Positions 1-11,007 of a stretch of DNA of 26,436 bases are shown piece after piece. Both the position numbers and the translations under genes were made by a program. A model generated the notes under the pieces. That model made no database searches and was not told the DNA's origin. It saw only the letters and a list, made by a program, of their open reading frames with translations. Origin of the DNA: Polychytrium aggregatum (lineage: Eukaryota > Chytridiomycota > Chytridiomycetes > Polychytriales); the NCBI RefSeq assembly GCF_025602895.1, contig NW_026516527.1:1-26436 (forward strand), written 5' to 3'. The first letter of the stretch is position 1, and every line of letters starts with the position of its first letter.

Positions 1-482
1 TTGTGCCACTTATGGGTGCGCTGCATCGATGCCCATTGGTGCATTTCGGCGTCGCGCGCACCTGTCTGGCGTTCCGCGGCAGATCCGTGTTGCCCAGTGG
101 CCAAACCAACGGACCTGTGCCCAAAAACCTGTCCCAGCTTCGATCACTCATCGCCACGTTTCCCGTTCGATCATCGGGCGATTGGCCATTCGATCCAACG
201 CAAACCAGTAGCGAGCAGCGAACAACACGCCATCTCATCGCGCTCGACAAGGTGCGGTCGGTTCTCGATCCGGATCGCGCCGATTCTACAGCCGCATTGA
301 AGCTGCAGATTGGGCACGGCAGCGCACGAAGCGGCCTTGCGACATGTTGCTTCGGGCGTGGCTCGCCCCCTTGGTCTGGGATTTCTTCGCCAGCGCCGAC
401 ATATAAAACCTGGGCATTCCCACCGCCGTCCTGCTCCTCACCGACCGCCCGTTGGCTTCTCGCTCCTCTTGGTTTGGAAAAA
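1..482. other. upstream region of the aspartyl protease gene
   Basis: I see no convincing gene here. Reading frames are open on the plus strand but their translations resemble nothing I recognise and have the composition of shadow frames. The right part holds the core promoter of the protease gene, with a TATA box at 402-408, and is otherwise featureless to my eye. Confidence 0.5.
402..408 (+). promoter_or_regulatory. TATA box of the aspartyl protease gene
   Basis: The motif TATAAAA lies about 75 bp before the ATG at 483. That spacing fits a TATA element with a short 5' UTR. It is the only good match near the start, and the gene reads in the same direction. Confidence 0.55.
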
Positions 483-3207
483 ATGAGAGTCTCCGCCGCC
501 ATCTTTGCCCTCGCCACCACGGCCGGTGCCTATGCCGCCATTGTGTACGTTTCTCTATTCATCGGGTCGCTGCAGCCCCCCAGTTCCGTTGCCCTCCACA
601 TCTGCTTCAACCTGTGAGCCACCGCCTGTCCAGCCAACAGCTTTCTAACCTGCGTTCGCCGGCCATATACAGTATCCCCATCAGCAAGAACATCACCGCG
701 GACCAGATCACCCCTCAGTCTGTGGGCGCTGACATCGCTGCTGTCACTGCCAAGTGGAGCACCCGCTTTGGTCTTTCGGGCAACGACAACAGCTTTGTCC
801 CCACCAACACTCCCATCATCAACCTGGCCAACTATGCTGTACGTTTGAGTTATTTGGCACTGCACTTGGCGAGTTGCGCCTTGTCTACCTGCACGCATAC
901 TTTTCATCATGCTCTCATCCGCACTTTCGACCGAGTCGCTCACCGTGTTCCTCCACGTCTCGTTCGTAGTACCTCGCGCCTATCTTGATTGGGTGAGCCC
1001 ACAGGTTGCAGTGCATGACTACTGGCCACTATGAGCTTTGATCACTCGCTGCTGCCAATGCTGCCCACTGCTCCATGTTCTGACCGCTGTGTCCCACTAT
1101 TTTTGTGATTGCACCCAGCACCCCTCCTCAGTACTTCAACGTCCAACTGGACACCGGCTCTAGCCGCCTCTGGGTCGAGGGTTCCTCCTGCACCACCTGC
1201 AAAGGTGCCGACAAGTTCGACTCGGCTTCAAGCTCGACTTTTTCCTCAACGGGTACTCCCGAGTCGCTCCAGTATGGCTCTGGTAGCTGCAGCGGCACCC
1301 TTGATTATGTAAGTTCCTCGACGATCATCGTATGCACCAGCGTTTTGGTGCAAGTGTCTAAGCCTCCACTACACTCTCCCCTTTACAGGACGCAGTAAAC
1401 TTTGCTGGAGTTATCTCTACCTCTCAAATCTTCAACGACATCAGCTCCGTCGACTCAGTTTTCGCCAGCCAGACTGCCGAAGGCATCGATGGTATTCTTG
1501 GTCTCGCCTACAACAGCCCGGCTCAGTGTAAGTCGCACACCATGGTCGCCGACAATCTGCATCGGTGGCGCTCTTTGTCGCCGTCCTGACCGCCTCAAGC
1601 CACATAGGTACAATCACTCACGCCGCTTCATACTCTATCTGACTCGATAGCTGACACCTCTCAGGAAGGTGTTGTCCAGACTCTGAAGAGAACCGGCGTC
1701 ATTGATCAAGCTGTCTTTGGCTTCTGGCTCAACGGCAGTCCTACCGACAGCGTCGACTCTAACACTGGTGGAGAGTTCACCCTCGGTGGCTATGACTCCA
1801 ACCGCTTCACCGGCAGCATCACCTGGCTCACGCTCGATCCTTTCTTGGTCGGAGGCACCACCCCACTTTACTACTACTGGAGCCACGCTTTGACCGCCAT
1901 CACATCAATGGCCAGAGCACTGCCATCACCGATGGTTCCCTTGGTATCCTCGATACAGGTGGGTCTATCAGCAGCAGCAGCAGCACGCAGGCAGTCTCGC
2001 ATCTGTCCTCTGCCCCGACATTGACCACTTATGCGCTCTCGCTCATGGCAATCCTTCTGACCTACTTGCATCTCCTTCCGTTGCTTATGAACTACTCTCC
2101 AGGAACGAGCTGGATCGTTGCTCCTCAGAGCCACTTGACCAACATCGTCCTTCCTGCCTTGCCGTCTCAGCCGACCTACAATCCTGCTTATGGCGTGTAC
2201 ACTGTGGACTGCTCTGTGGCGTCGCAGTTCCCTGTCATCCAGCTCGCGCTTCAGGGTAACCAGTTCTCGCTCCTTCCGGAGCAGTATATTCTCTATTTCC
2301 CTGGAAACAATCCTCCCATCTGTGTTTTCGCCATCTCGGCCATTAGTAAGTATGAGGGAAGCAGAGTTTGAATCGCTACGCCATGTCGTTGGCATGTACG
2401 AATCAGTTGCTGATATTTGATTCCGCTTGAACCCATAAAGACGGTGCCCCTGGATGGATCCTCGGCGATGTCTTCCTCCGCAACTACTATTCCATCTACG
2501 ACTTCGACAACTCTCGCTCTGGCTTGGCTCTCGCGGTCGGCACGACCCTTCCTCCTCAAGTTCCTTCCCCGAGCCCGTCCACCTCCTCGACTACCTCCTC
2601 CGCCACTTCGTCTTCCGCCACTTCCTCGGCCACTTCGTCTTCCTCGGTTTCTCCTTCGTCCTCGGCCACTTCGTCCTCCGCCTCGTCCTCCGCCACTTCG
2701 TCTTCCGCCACTTCCTCGGCCACTTCGTCTTCCTCGGTTTCTCCTTCGTCTTCGGCCACTTCGTCCTCCGCCTCGTCCTCTGCCACTTCGTCCTCCGCCT
2801 CGTCCTCCGCCACTTCGTCTTCCGCCTCGTCCTCGGCCACTTCGTCTTCCTCGGTTTCTCCTTCGTCCTCGGCCACTTCCTCCTCTTCCTCGTCTTCCGC
2901 TTCGTCCTCCGTCTCGTCTTCCGCTTCGTCCTCCGTCTCGTCTTCCGCTTCGTCCTCCGTCTCGTCTTCGGCCACCTCCTCCTCCGCTTCTGCTTCCTCG
3001 GTGTCTCCCTCGTCTACCGCTTCGTCTTCCTCGGGTCTCCTTCGTCTTCGGCCACTTCGTCCTCTGTGTCTCCCTCTTTCCTCCGCTTCGTCCTCCTCCG
3101 TTTCTTCCACTTCGTTCGTTTCGACTTCCAGCGCCACCTCCTCCGCTTCCCCTTCGGCTTCCTCCACCGCCCTCCCTTACAAGTGTGTCCCCATCGGATA
3201 CATGTAG
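483..3207 (+). CDS. secreted pepsin-like aspartyl protease (family A1) with Ser/Thr-rich tail
   Basis: This is an A1 endopeptidase, active outside the cell or at the cell surface. Proposed exons are 483-544, 673-838, 970-992, 1119-1308, 1389-1527, 1651-1958, 2103-2345 and 2441-3207; every junction is GT-AG and in phase. A signal peptide (about residues 1-20) is followed by a short propeptide. The catalytic motifs are QLDTGSS (Asp about 95, exon 4) and ILDTGTS (Asp about 295, split over exons 6 and 7). The late motif [17 protein letters not shown] is typical of the C-terminal lobe. After about residue 400 comes roughly 200 residues of Ser/Thr/Ala repeats, as in wall-linked or heavily O-glycosylated proteases; no hydrophobic GPI tail is seen. 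Exon 6 loses frame near 1901-1905 by one missing base, and two compensating shifts lie near 3037 and 3085. It is therefore a sequencing-error case or a young pseudogene. The family call is firm. Confidence 0.88.
2575..3160 (+). repeat. TCN-rich low-complexity tract encoding the Ser/Thr-rich tail
   Basis: The tract repeats short units built from TCC, TCG, TCT, GCC and ACT codons, with a longer block ending in TCGGTTTCTCCTTCGTC that recurs several times. It encodes the flexible, probably O-glycosylated tail of the protease. Slippage here explains the brief loss of the Ser pattern near 3037-3085. The long minus-strand frames over it (Arg/Gly-rich and Glu-rich) are composition shadows. Confidence 0.8.
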
Positions 3208-3608
3208 ATTGCTCTCCTCCCGTCTCAGTCCCCGCACGGTTAACTTTTGACATCTCTAGTTGTCGCTTCCCTCCGATTAGACCAATGTATCTTTACTAGA
3301 CGTTAGTTTAGTTTACAGTGTTTTCTTCAGTGTATGTCAATCCTTAGGTCTTGTCTTTGGCTCAAAGAGCCCCTCCAACTCTATTCAATACACCTTTGGT
3401 CCAAAATTTACAGCACATCTTGTTTTGAGTTCGGGATGGCATGATTTTCTGGAATCCACCTCACCCACTGTGCAAATCTCGAATGCATGCCTCGCACTCC
3501 CGCATCGCGACATTGCTGCCAGTCGATCGTCATCTCAGGAGATCGGCCAGATGTATTCAAGACTGTGTTCCCGAAACCGGCCAAACCACTGGATAGCGAG
3601 ACCACAGT
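3208..3608. other. gap between convergent genes, nothing recognised
   Basis: AT-richer sequence follows the protease stop and precedes the end of the Sel1 frame on the other strand. It presumably holds both 3' UTRs. I found no canonical AATAAA on either strand and no further gene. Confidence 0.5.
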
Positions 3609-5059
3609 TCATGCTTGACTCATGTTCTCGCTGTTGCCTGTGTCGGCAGCACGTTGGTCCCAGCGGGCGGCCTCTTCCGGTTTGGCTCGACTCCTTCGCC
3701 GTTACGATAGCAGCCGGCAAGAAACGTGCTGTGCAGCCGGCAGACCAAGCTCCGCAGCGGATCTGAGGAGCTCAAACGCCTGGACTTGTCGGTTGCTGTG
3801 CCTGAGCCGTCCATATAGCATTGCCCAAGCAGCAGCTTCGCCTCGACATGACCCTGGCTTGAAGCTGTCTCGAACAGCTCGAATGCCTTCTTGTAGGATC
3901 CCACTGTTCCGAAATCAAAGTAGTAACAGTAGCCGAGGTAAAACTTGGCATCCATATTGTCTTGTTGATCCAGCATGGATGCGAGCTGGAACAGGGTATC
4001 CTTGGCAAAGTCGACGTCTCTGTCTGATGATTCTCGATACCATCGCAGGGCCTGGGAAAGGTCTTTCGGTCTGCCTATACCATGCTCGTATTCAAATCCG
4101 CAACAAAGGGCACCGTAGCGGTCGTCTTGGTCCGACAGTCTTCGTGAGAGACGGATGAGGGCCTCTTGAGCCTCACCGGAGCCCTGCCGAGCCACCCGCT
4201 GATACCACTCCAGCGCTTTCCGATAGCTAGTGCGGTGCCCATTGCAGTCTTCGTACGCGCTTCCAAGCCAGAGCTGCTCGGACGCATCCGAGGGCTCGAA
4301 GTTCGAAAGGAGATCGAAGAGTGCGCGCTGTGCGTCGATGCAGCGCTTGCGTGCTGCCTGGCGGTACCATTCAACAGCAGCCATGCGATCCGCAGCGATG
4401 CCAAAACCATGCTCAAAGCAGTGGCCGTAAGCGAACAGTGCGAAGGCGTTGTCCGTTTCGACGTGAGCCGAGGAAAGCAGGAAGAGATGGACTTGAGATT
4501 CGAGATGGCCGTGATCCGCAGCACGCTTGAACCAAATCAATGCACTACTAATGTCGGCCTCGGTCCCAGTTCCGGTTTCGTAACGCCGGCCGGCTTGAAA
4601 CTGGGCCTCAGCAGATCCTTGCTCAGCAGCGCGTTGGAACCAGTGGAGGGCGCTTGCATGATCGACTGCGGCGGTGGTCCCCTGCTCAAAATGCCGGGCC
4701 ATCTCGATCTGCGCATTGACCCGACCACCGGCCGCGGCGGACTCGAGGAGCTTGAGTGCCTTCTCACGATCCATCTCTGTGCCAAGGCCGTCGCGACAGC
4801 AGAGGCCAAGTCTGAAATGAGCGTCGTAGCACCCTTGTTGAGCAGCTTTCTCGAGCCACGGGATAGCCCGAGCCGGATCCGCTTCGACCCCGAATCCATC
4901 GAGATAGCATTCACTCAGTCGGAACTGCGCCTCGGCAATTCCTCCATCGGCGGCCTTGGCAAAGGCATCAACTGCCTTGGACTGGCGGCGGGGGTCGGGC
5001 GAGGTGGCGAGATAGCGAGCATATGCGAGTTGGGTCTGCGGAGTGTCGGTATAGCTGGC
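3609..5059 (-). CDS. Sel1-repeat (SLR) protein region, possibly the C-terminal exon of the adjacent NLR
   Basis: About nine to ten Sel1-like repeats are visible, with the pattern AQ..L...Y..G.G...D...A..W...AA..G, for example AQFRLSECYLDGFGVEAD near the start. SLRs are paired alpha-helices related to TPRs and serve as protein-binding scaffolds. The frame has no ATG: its first true Met lies inside the second repeat, and a TGA stands upstream at 5080-5078. A candidate 3' splice site (CCACAG before 5059) and polypyrimidine tract precede it. A candidate donor at 5150 in the NLR ORF would join the two in phase 0. An alternative is a separate gene starting at the ATG at 5136, whose other-frame peptide has a signal-like hydrophobic stretch, followed by a frameshift. 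Near the C-terminus three one-base shifts (about 3779, 3725 and 3675) alternate the frame that keeps the SLR pattern. The uncorrected frame stops at 3620; the corrected one stops at 3609. Confidence 0.72.
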
Positions 5060-5141
5060 CTGTGGAGCCAAGGAAGATCAGCCAGAATGAACAAGACGGC
5101 AGGCAACATAGAGGGTAGAGTGCAGCAACGAATCATACAGA

Positions 5142-8100
5142 TTAGCGTACCACGATCTTTGTCAAGCGATGGAAGACCATGTAGATCTGGCTGTCATCAG
5201 AGACGTGGCGAGAGTACCAATCAAAGAGATTGTGAGGAATCTTGATAATGTGTTTGTTGTGCCGCAGCCACTGGGTGGACTCGGCTGCCTCCATCCATGC
5301 AGTTGGTGGCGGTCGGCCAAGATCAGTAGCTTCGAAATCGATCAAGGCCTTTTCGGAGCGGACGAATTCATCATCCCTGCTCATCCAGAGAATAGTAACG
5401 TCGTCATAGTCGGTGCTTGTGATGATACGGCCGTCGGGGGAGATGTCGATGGAGACGGGTGCTCCTGCGTGTCCCTCGAGTGTTTGTCTGAGACGGCCAG
5501 TTTCGATATCCCAGATCTTGATCGTATTGTCGTCCGAGCCAGAGACGATTCCCTTGTCGCCTGGTAAGATGACAATCGACTGGACGTCCATGTTATGGCC
5601 ATCGAGCGAGTGTATCAGGCGGCCAGAAGAGGCATGCCATACTTTGACGGTGTGATCATTCGATCCGGAGATGATGTGCTGGCCGTCAAATGACACCGCA
5701 ACTGCTCCAACTGCTTCGGTATGACCCTCGAGGGTCTGGAGACGCTTTCCAGAGACAATGTCCCATATCATGATCATCGAGTCTCTCGATCCAGAGACGA
5801 TCGACTGGCCATCAGGAAGGGCTGCGAGAGCAAGCACATAGTCGGTGTGTCCTTTCAGATTCAGCTTGAGCCCACCTGTGGCCAGATCCCAAACCTTGAT
5901 AGTGGAGTCATTGGACCCGGAGGCGATGGTACCCCCATCAGGAAGCAAAATAGTAGCTCGTATGTAATCCATGTGGTCCGTGACCGACTCTGGAGTCTGG
6001 GCATTCGCATCCCAGATTTTAACCGTCATGTCTTCGGAGCCGGACAGGATCCACTGGCCGTCGGTTGAAACGGCCAGGGCAAGGATGTAATGATCGTGTC
6101 CAACGAGGGTTCTCTTGAGATGCCCCAGGGATGCGTCCCAGATCTTGATGGTTTTGTCCCAGGATCCAGACACAATGAAGCGGCCGTCATGGCTGACGGT
6201 AACGGCGCCCACGGAGTTGGTGTGGCCTTCGAGCGTCATCTTCAACTTGCCAGTGACAAAGTCCCAGACTTTGACTGTGTGATCAGCCGAGGCTGAGACT
6301 ATAGAGCCTCCATCAGGCGCAAAGCAGGCTGAATAAACCCAGTAGGTGTGTCCTTCGAGAGTGTGTTTCAGCTGGCCTGTTGTGGAGTCCCATATCTTGA
6401 TGGTGTTGTCGCACGACCCGGATAAGATCCATTTTTGGTCTGGGGAGTAGGCGACACAACAGAGTGGCTCGGTATGGCTTTCGAACGTGTGCTTTGCTTG
6501 GCCGGTTGCAATATCCCACACCTTGATGGTCTTGTCATCAGAGCCAGAGACAAGGTATTCATTATCCGGGGAGAAACAGAGGCTACGTATCCAGTGCGTG
6601 TGGTCCTTGAGGACGTACTTGAGCTGGCCGGTGACCACGTTCCACATCTTTATGACGTTGTCGCATCCACCCGACGCAGCGGTTTTGCCGTCAGGAGATA
6701 TGGCTGTCGTCAAGTAAGCTTGCTCGCCACCACCAAGGGTTCGTTTCAGCTGACCAGAGACAGCATCCCATATTTTGATTTCTCCGTCGTTCGAGCCTGA
6801 TATGAACCACTTGCCGTCCGCCGAAAGGGAGACATAATTTAGGCAGTCAGTATGTTCTGTGAGTGTCATCACACACGGATCCCAGGTGGGTGCTGGACCG
6901 CAGGTGACCAGGAACGGAATCTTGTCCTCGAGTTGGTCGGCATATGTCTTGTAGATCGCCGTCTCCTTCGGTGTGAATGCATATCCCGAGTTGTACACCT
7001 GTGGTGCACTCTTGATGATCGGGTCGGCAAACTCGCGGATGAATCGATACGTGTCCTTGACCAGTTCCTTCGTGGTATCGTCGACGACGGTGCTGGGTGC
7101 CTTGGCGATCACTCCTCGCAGCACAGCCAGTTGCTCGATGATCGGCTTGACCACATGTGTGAGCGACCCACACTCGAGCCAGAAGAACACATGAGTCTTG
7201 ACGAACCGAGTGAGCACCGCTGCCACATCGACCATCTCGGTCGACTGCCACACCGGACTCGACTCGGCCACTCCATCCACACACCACACAAAGTGTGTGA
7301 TCCAGTGGGCGACGCTGTATCGCAGCGACGGTGTGATCTTGGCTGCGACCCTGTCCTCGAGGTCTGGGGTGTTGTCGTGAAAGTCGTAGATATCGCAGAT
7401 GTTGATCACTGGCTCGTGCGAGAGGATCACGCCGAGACATCCCATGGCAAACACCGTGTGGAACGAGTCCGACACATGCCACGGATGGCCAGTCGATGCG
7501 TCACCGAGGAGATAGTCCGCCACCGACTTGTGGTTGAACTTGACCTCGGTGTTGGTGGACTGGCTGTCTCGGGGACCCAGTCCATTGGCGCCAGGATCGA
7601 GGACCAGACTGAGGCTCTTGAGACACTCGCAAACGACGCCGATCTCGAGTCCAAACACATCGGCGATGATGTATGGGGTCAGGATCGACTGGGCCGTGGC
7701 AATCGCCGACACCACCGTGACCAGCTCGGCCGGATGGCTCGACTGCGAGTGGATCTTGGCGAATGTCTTGTGGTACAGTCCCTTGAGATCCACCGACGAG
7801 TCGTTGATTTCTCGGATCATCTCGAGAGTCAGTGTCCGTGGCTCGTGTGCTGCGTCGCTCTCCTCGCACGGCGTCGATCCAGGCTCGGGAGTCTCCAGCT
7901 CGTGCTCGACGGTGTTGAGGATCAGGTTGATCCACACGAATGTCTTGGACTGGTCCAGCAGCACCGAGATCGCCTGGGTGCGGTCCGACTCGCTGAGGCT
8001 GGGATGGTCCCTGAGACGATGGTCGATGAACACCCGGAGGTCGCGGATGTTGTCCTCGCTCGACGGCTCGATCGTCGTGGTCGGCACTCCTCGGAAGGCA

Positions 8101-10408
8101 TCCCTGATGTCGGCCTCGGGGCGGGACGTCAGCAGCAGCTTGATCCGGGACTCGTCCTTCAGCTGTGTGAGTCGCCAGGCCAGGAGCGACAGGATCTCGT
8201 CGCGCGGATGGCACTCGTCCAATCCATCGACCATCACCACGACGGCTCCCTTGGGCCGGTACTGGCCAAGTGCCTCGAGTGGATCCTCAATCACGGCCTT
8301 GAACAGATCGTTGATGCTCATCTTGTCGAGGTCGTCCTTGGAGTGGCCAGCATCGAGGAGCCGACGGCCGATCGGTGCGTACCAGCGACACAGTCCATAT
8401 GCGATCGTGGTCAGCAGGATGCGGGGGTTGTTCTTGCGGGTGTCGTTGTACTTGAGGAACAGCGATGTCGTCAGCTGGTCCCGGCCAAGGAGGATGTTGG
8501 CGATCTGGGCAGCAGCGACGGACTTGCCGACACCGGCGACGGCATTGACCCACAGGACCCGGTCGGCGTTGTCGTCGTCGTCGACCCAGGCAGTGACATG
8601 GTCAAACAGCCACTGGCGGGTGCCCTCGACATACAGATCCTCGAGCGCCTTCCTGTCGGGGTCAAAGTCGATGGGATCGAGCAGGACGCGGAGCTGCGAG
8701 TCTTCGTCGGCAGCGAGGACGATGGGTCGGCTCTGGTGGTAGAGGATGCCCTCGGCGATGGCCCTCTCGGTCTTGGCCACAAGCACTCGGATGTACGGAG
8801 AGAGCCTGTGTGGTGGCGGGGGATGGACGAGTGCGAAAGGGAATGTGGTCAGTTAGATGTGGTCAGATGGATGTGCAGCAAGGTGAGGCGATGTGTATGG
8901 TGTCGTGTGGTGTTGTGAGAGAAGTCTGATGCAGCATGGTGCGCATGACATTGATGGTGTGCATGACATTGATGGTGTGTATGGTGTGCAGGATGTTGCG
9001 ATCACGCATGACAGCAATGCAGCAGAAATGGCTTGCCATCGATGGGATGACAGCAGCCACCCACCTCATCACCGCCGTCCCATCGGCGGCATTGAACTGC
9101 TGGAGAGCCAGGACATCTCGGATGGTCTGGCGGATCGATACGGGCTTGCCGTCGACGAGGGGACTCAGATCGTGGCAGGGCGGCTCGTCGGGAAAGTCGT
9201 CGGGGTTGGGGAAGTACTTGGAAGCATAGGTCTGGTTGTTGATGATGCGGGTCGACCACATGTAGACGGGCTGGACGGTCACCGGGCGGCCGGTGGTGGC
9301 CGACTCTCGCATCCGACGCAGGGCATGCTGGACCTGAGTGTGAGTGTGAGTGTGAGTGTGAGTGTGAGTGTGAGTGTGAGTGTGAGTGTGAGTGTGAGTG
9401 TGAGTGTGAGTGTCAGGGACTATCGAGTGCAAGTGCATCGACATGGAGGCTCGGCCAACCGCTCGCTTGCTCACCTCCAGGAACTGGTTGTCTGGCTTGA
9501 GGTGTGCCTCGCGGGTGCGGCTCAGTCCCCGCTCCGACAGAACCAGCACAATGACCTGCGAGTTGACCAGGCCGTTGATGAAGCCCGTCTCCCAGTTCAT
9601 GGCATCGACGAGACACAGCTGGTCGAGGTACGGACACAGGTTCTTGTCGTATTGGCTGGACGACTTGAGGGCGGCGTAGAGCTTGATTGCGGGCATCTCG
9701 TCGCTGAAGACTCGATAGCTGGGCAAAGAGGCGATGGTCAGTGGACACTCTGGATGTCGATGTTGCCAGTGCAGACATGGACATGGATTGATGATCAACC
9801 GGCTGGAGTGCAGACACCCCACACTGCACCACAGACATCGCCGCACCTGATGAACACCTCGTGGTCCCTGTTGCCCAGCTGGCACTTCCATCCCCTCGTC
9901 AGCGGAGGCGGTCTGTATCGGACCACAGGGAGAACAGCATTCTCGCTGCTATCGGGTGTCTTGGATGGCGGTGGCTCGCTCTTGTGGACGACAACAGGCG
10001 GCTCGGTGTTCTGGCGCTGGGCTCGCTGGATCTTCTTGATGGCGCCGAGCTTGAGCCCGATCTGCTTCATCTCTGGCTCGGTCAGAGAGAGGACCTGGAC
10101 AGGCAGCCGTTGTTCAGCAACAATGTCTAGATGGCCAGGGGCATCGACGGCCGCAGTGTCGGCGACATTCCATCGCCAGCACGGACATCGCCAACCATCG
10201 AGTGCATCATGCCATCGGCGACAGAGCCAAGCAACCCACCAGGTCGGTGCTGTTGATCTCGTGGTCGACCAGGAGGGTCTTGTTCCTGGCGAGATCGTGC
10301 TTGTCCAGGAAGGCATCAAAGTCTGGCACAAGGGTCAGCAGCAGACATTGCCGTCACCCGCCATCGGTGATGCATCATCAACAGAGTCTCACCTGTGGCT
10401 GCAGACAT
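5142..10408 (-). CDS. NLR-type STAND receptor: SAM-TIR-NACHT-WD40
   Basis: Proposed exons in gene order are 10408-10393, 10322-10240, 10094-9847, 9718-9475, 9333-9065 and 8805-5142. All are GT-AG and in phase, giving about 1507 residues. A SAM domain (about 6-61) spans exons 1-3 and ends in the motif IGLKLGAIKKIQRA. A TIR domain follows (about 109-235), from HEVFISYRV to QVIVLVLSERG and PVTVQPVYMW. Its likely catalytic Glu is the last codon of exon 4 (NQFLE). The NACHT NTPase has Walker A AGVGKS (about 378-382), Walker B VVVMVDGLDE (about 475-484) and LLTSRPE. The winged-helix region contains FNHKSVADYL. Twelve WD40 repeats (about 930-1440) share the pattern GHT..V...SGS.D.TIKIWD and form the probable sensor. 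By family knowledge, such proteins oligomerise on ligand binding and signal through TIR, often by NAD cleavage. No ligand can be inferred. Exon 1 (16 nt) is the least certain part. Confidence 0.88.
8938..8993. repeat. short tandem repeat in NLR intron 5
   Basis: Two copies of about 18 bp containing GCATGACATTGATGGTGT, plus partial copies, lie in the 259-bp intron 9064-8806. There is no sign of function. Confidence 0.7.
9335..9412. repeat. hexanucleotide microsatellite (TGAGTG)13 in NLR intron 4
   Basis: Thirteen perfect copies of TGAGTG run up to the 3' splice site of the intron between exons 4 and 5 of the NLR. On the gene strand it reads (CACTCA)n and ends in the acceptor CAG, so the repeat replaces the usual polypyrimidine tract. 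Its long Thr-His open frame is not expected to be translated. Confidence 0.95.
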
Positions 10409-10994
10409 GGCACGCTGGCTGCTGGATGGGATGTGCGGACGGATCGATGAAAGAATCGATGGAAAGCTGGATGGGCTGGAGGTTGACAGATGGAGACGAG
10501 GGAGAGGCACCGAACATTGGGCCAAGCGGAAAGGGCGTGCCAAGTGGGCGACCAAGCACCGCCCCCGTTCGGAATCGAGAACGTGACAACCCAGAGCGAA
10601 TCGATCGGGCTGGCACAGCACATCCAGACCACCTTGCTGAACATCTCGAATACACGGTCAGATCATTTAGATCAACGCAATCGGCTTGAACGTATAACCG
10701 ACGGCATGATCGAGACAGCAGGGCTATGCCAAGGACCGCATGTTTCCGATCCTGCCAACATGCGCCAAGGAGATTGTATCCAGGCATCTGCTTTCTCGTT
10801 GTTTGGGGCATCGCTCTCGCGGTTGGAGGAAGAACAGCCAGCATGGTCGATCAGGATGTGTACGGCCAACCTTCCGACACTTCTGAGGTATCTCCAACGC
10901 AGCGAATGTCATCGGTGCAGAGTGATTCATGGATCGCCATGTCAACACAGTCGGGGACACATCATGCAAGTCGCTCATGTACACTTTATTCAGA
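10409..10994. other. intergenic region upstream of the NLR, nothing recognised
   Basis: This stretch separates the NLR start from the end of the Fanzor element and probably holds the NLR promoter. Open frames on both strands match no family I know. The only clear sign is AATAAA on the minus strand at 10990-10985, immediately outside the element. Confidence 0.5.
10985..10990 (-). terminator. AATAAA poly(A) signal just outside the Fanzor element
   Basis: AATAAA on the minus strand lies 5 bp beyond the terminal inverted repeat and about 90 nt after the Fanzor stop codon. A Fanzor transcript that used it would run through the element end into flanking DNA. That is where guide sequence would be expected. 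Confidence 0.4.
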
Positions 10995-11007
10995 AAAAAA
11001 CGGGACA
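10995..11007 (+). repeat. left terminal inverted repeat of the Fanzor element
   Basis: The sequence AAAAAACGGGACA is the exact reverse complement of 14609-14621. It also takes part in a local hairpin with 11014-11019 (AAACGG with CCGTTT, 10-nt loop). On the gene strand that hairpin is followed by seven T residues. Confidence 0.65.

Noticed and set aside
2293..3237. 314-residue Arg/Gly-rich frame on the minus strand, and a Glu-rich one beside it
   Set aside because: Both are reverse readings of the Ser/Thr-rich tail of the aspartyl protease; the composition is fully explained by TCN codons.
5060..5136. Signal peptide MIRCCTLPSMLPAVLF as the true start of a Sel1 protein
   Set aside because: It is in a different frame from the Sel1 repeats and its hydrophobicity can come from an intron pyrimidine tract; kept only as an alternative to the fusion model.
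6852..8918. 688-codon open frame on the plus strand opposite the NACHT region
   Set aside because: It is antisense to a clear NACHT coding exon, has no family features, and follows from GC-rich codon bias of the real gene.
9335..9412. Thr-His repeat protein segment in the minus frame
   Set aside because: It is the (CACTCA)n repeat in an intron; the flanking donor after NQFLE and acceptor before VQHAL splice it out in phase.
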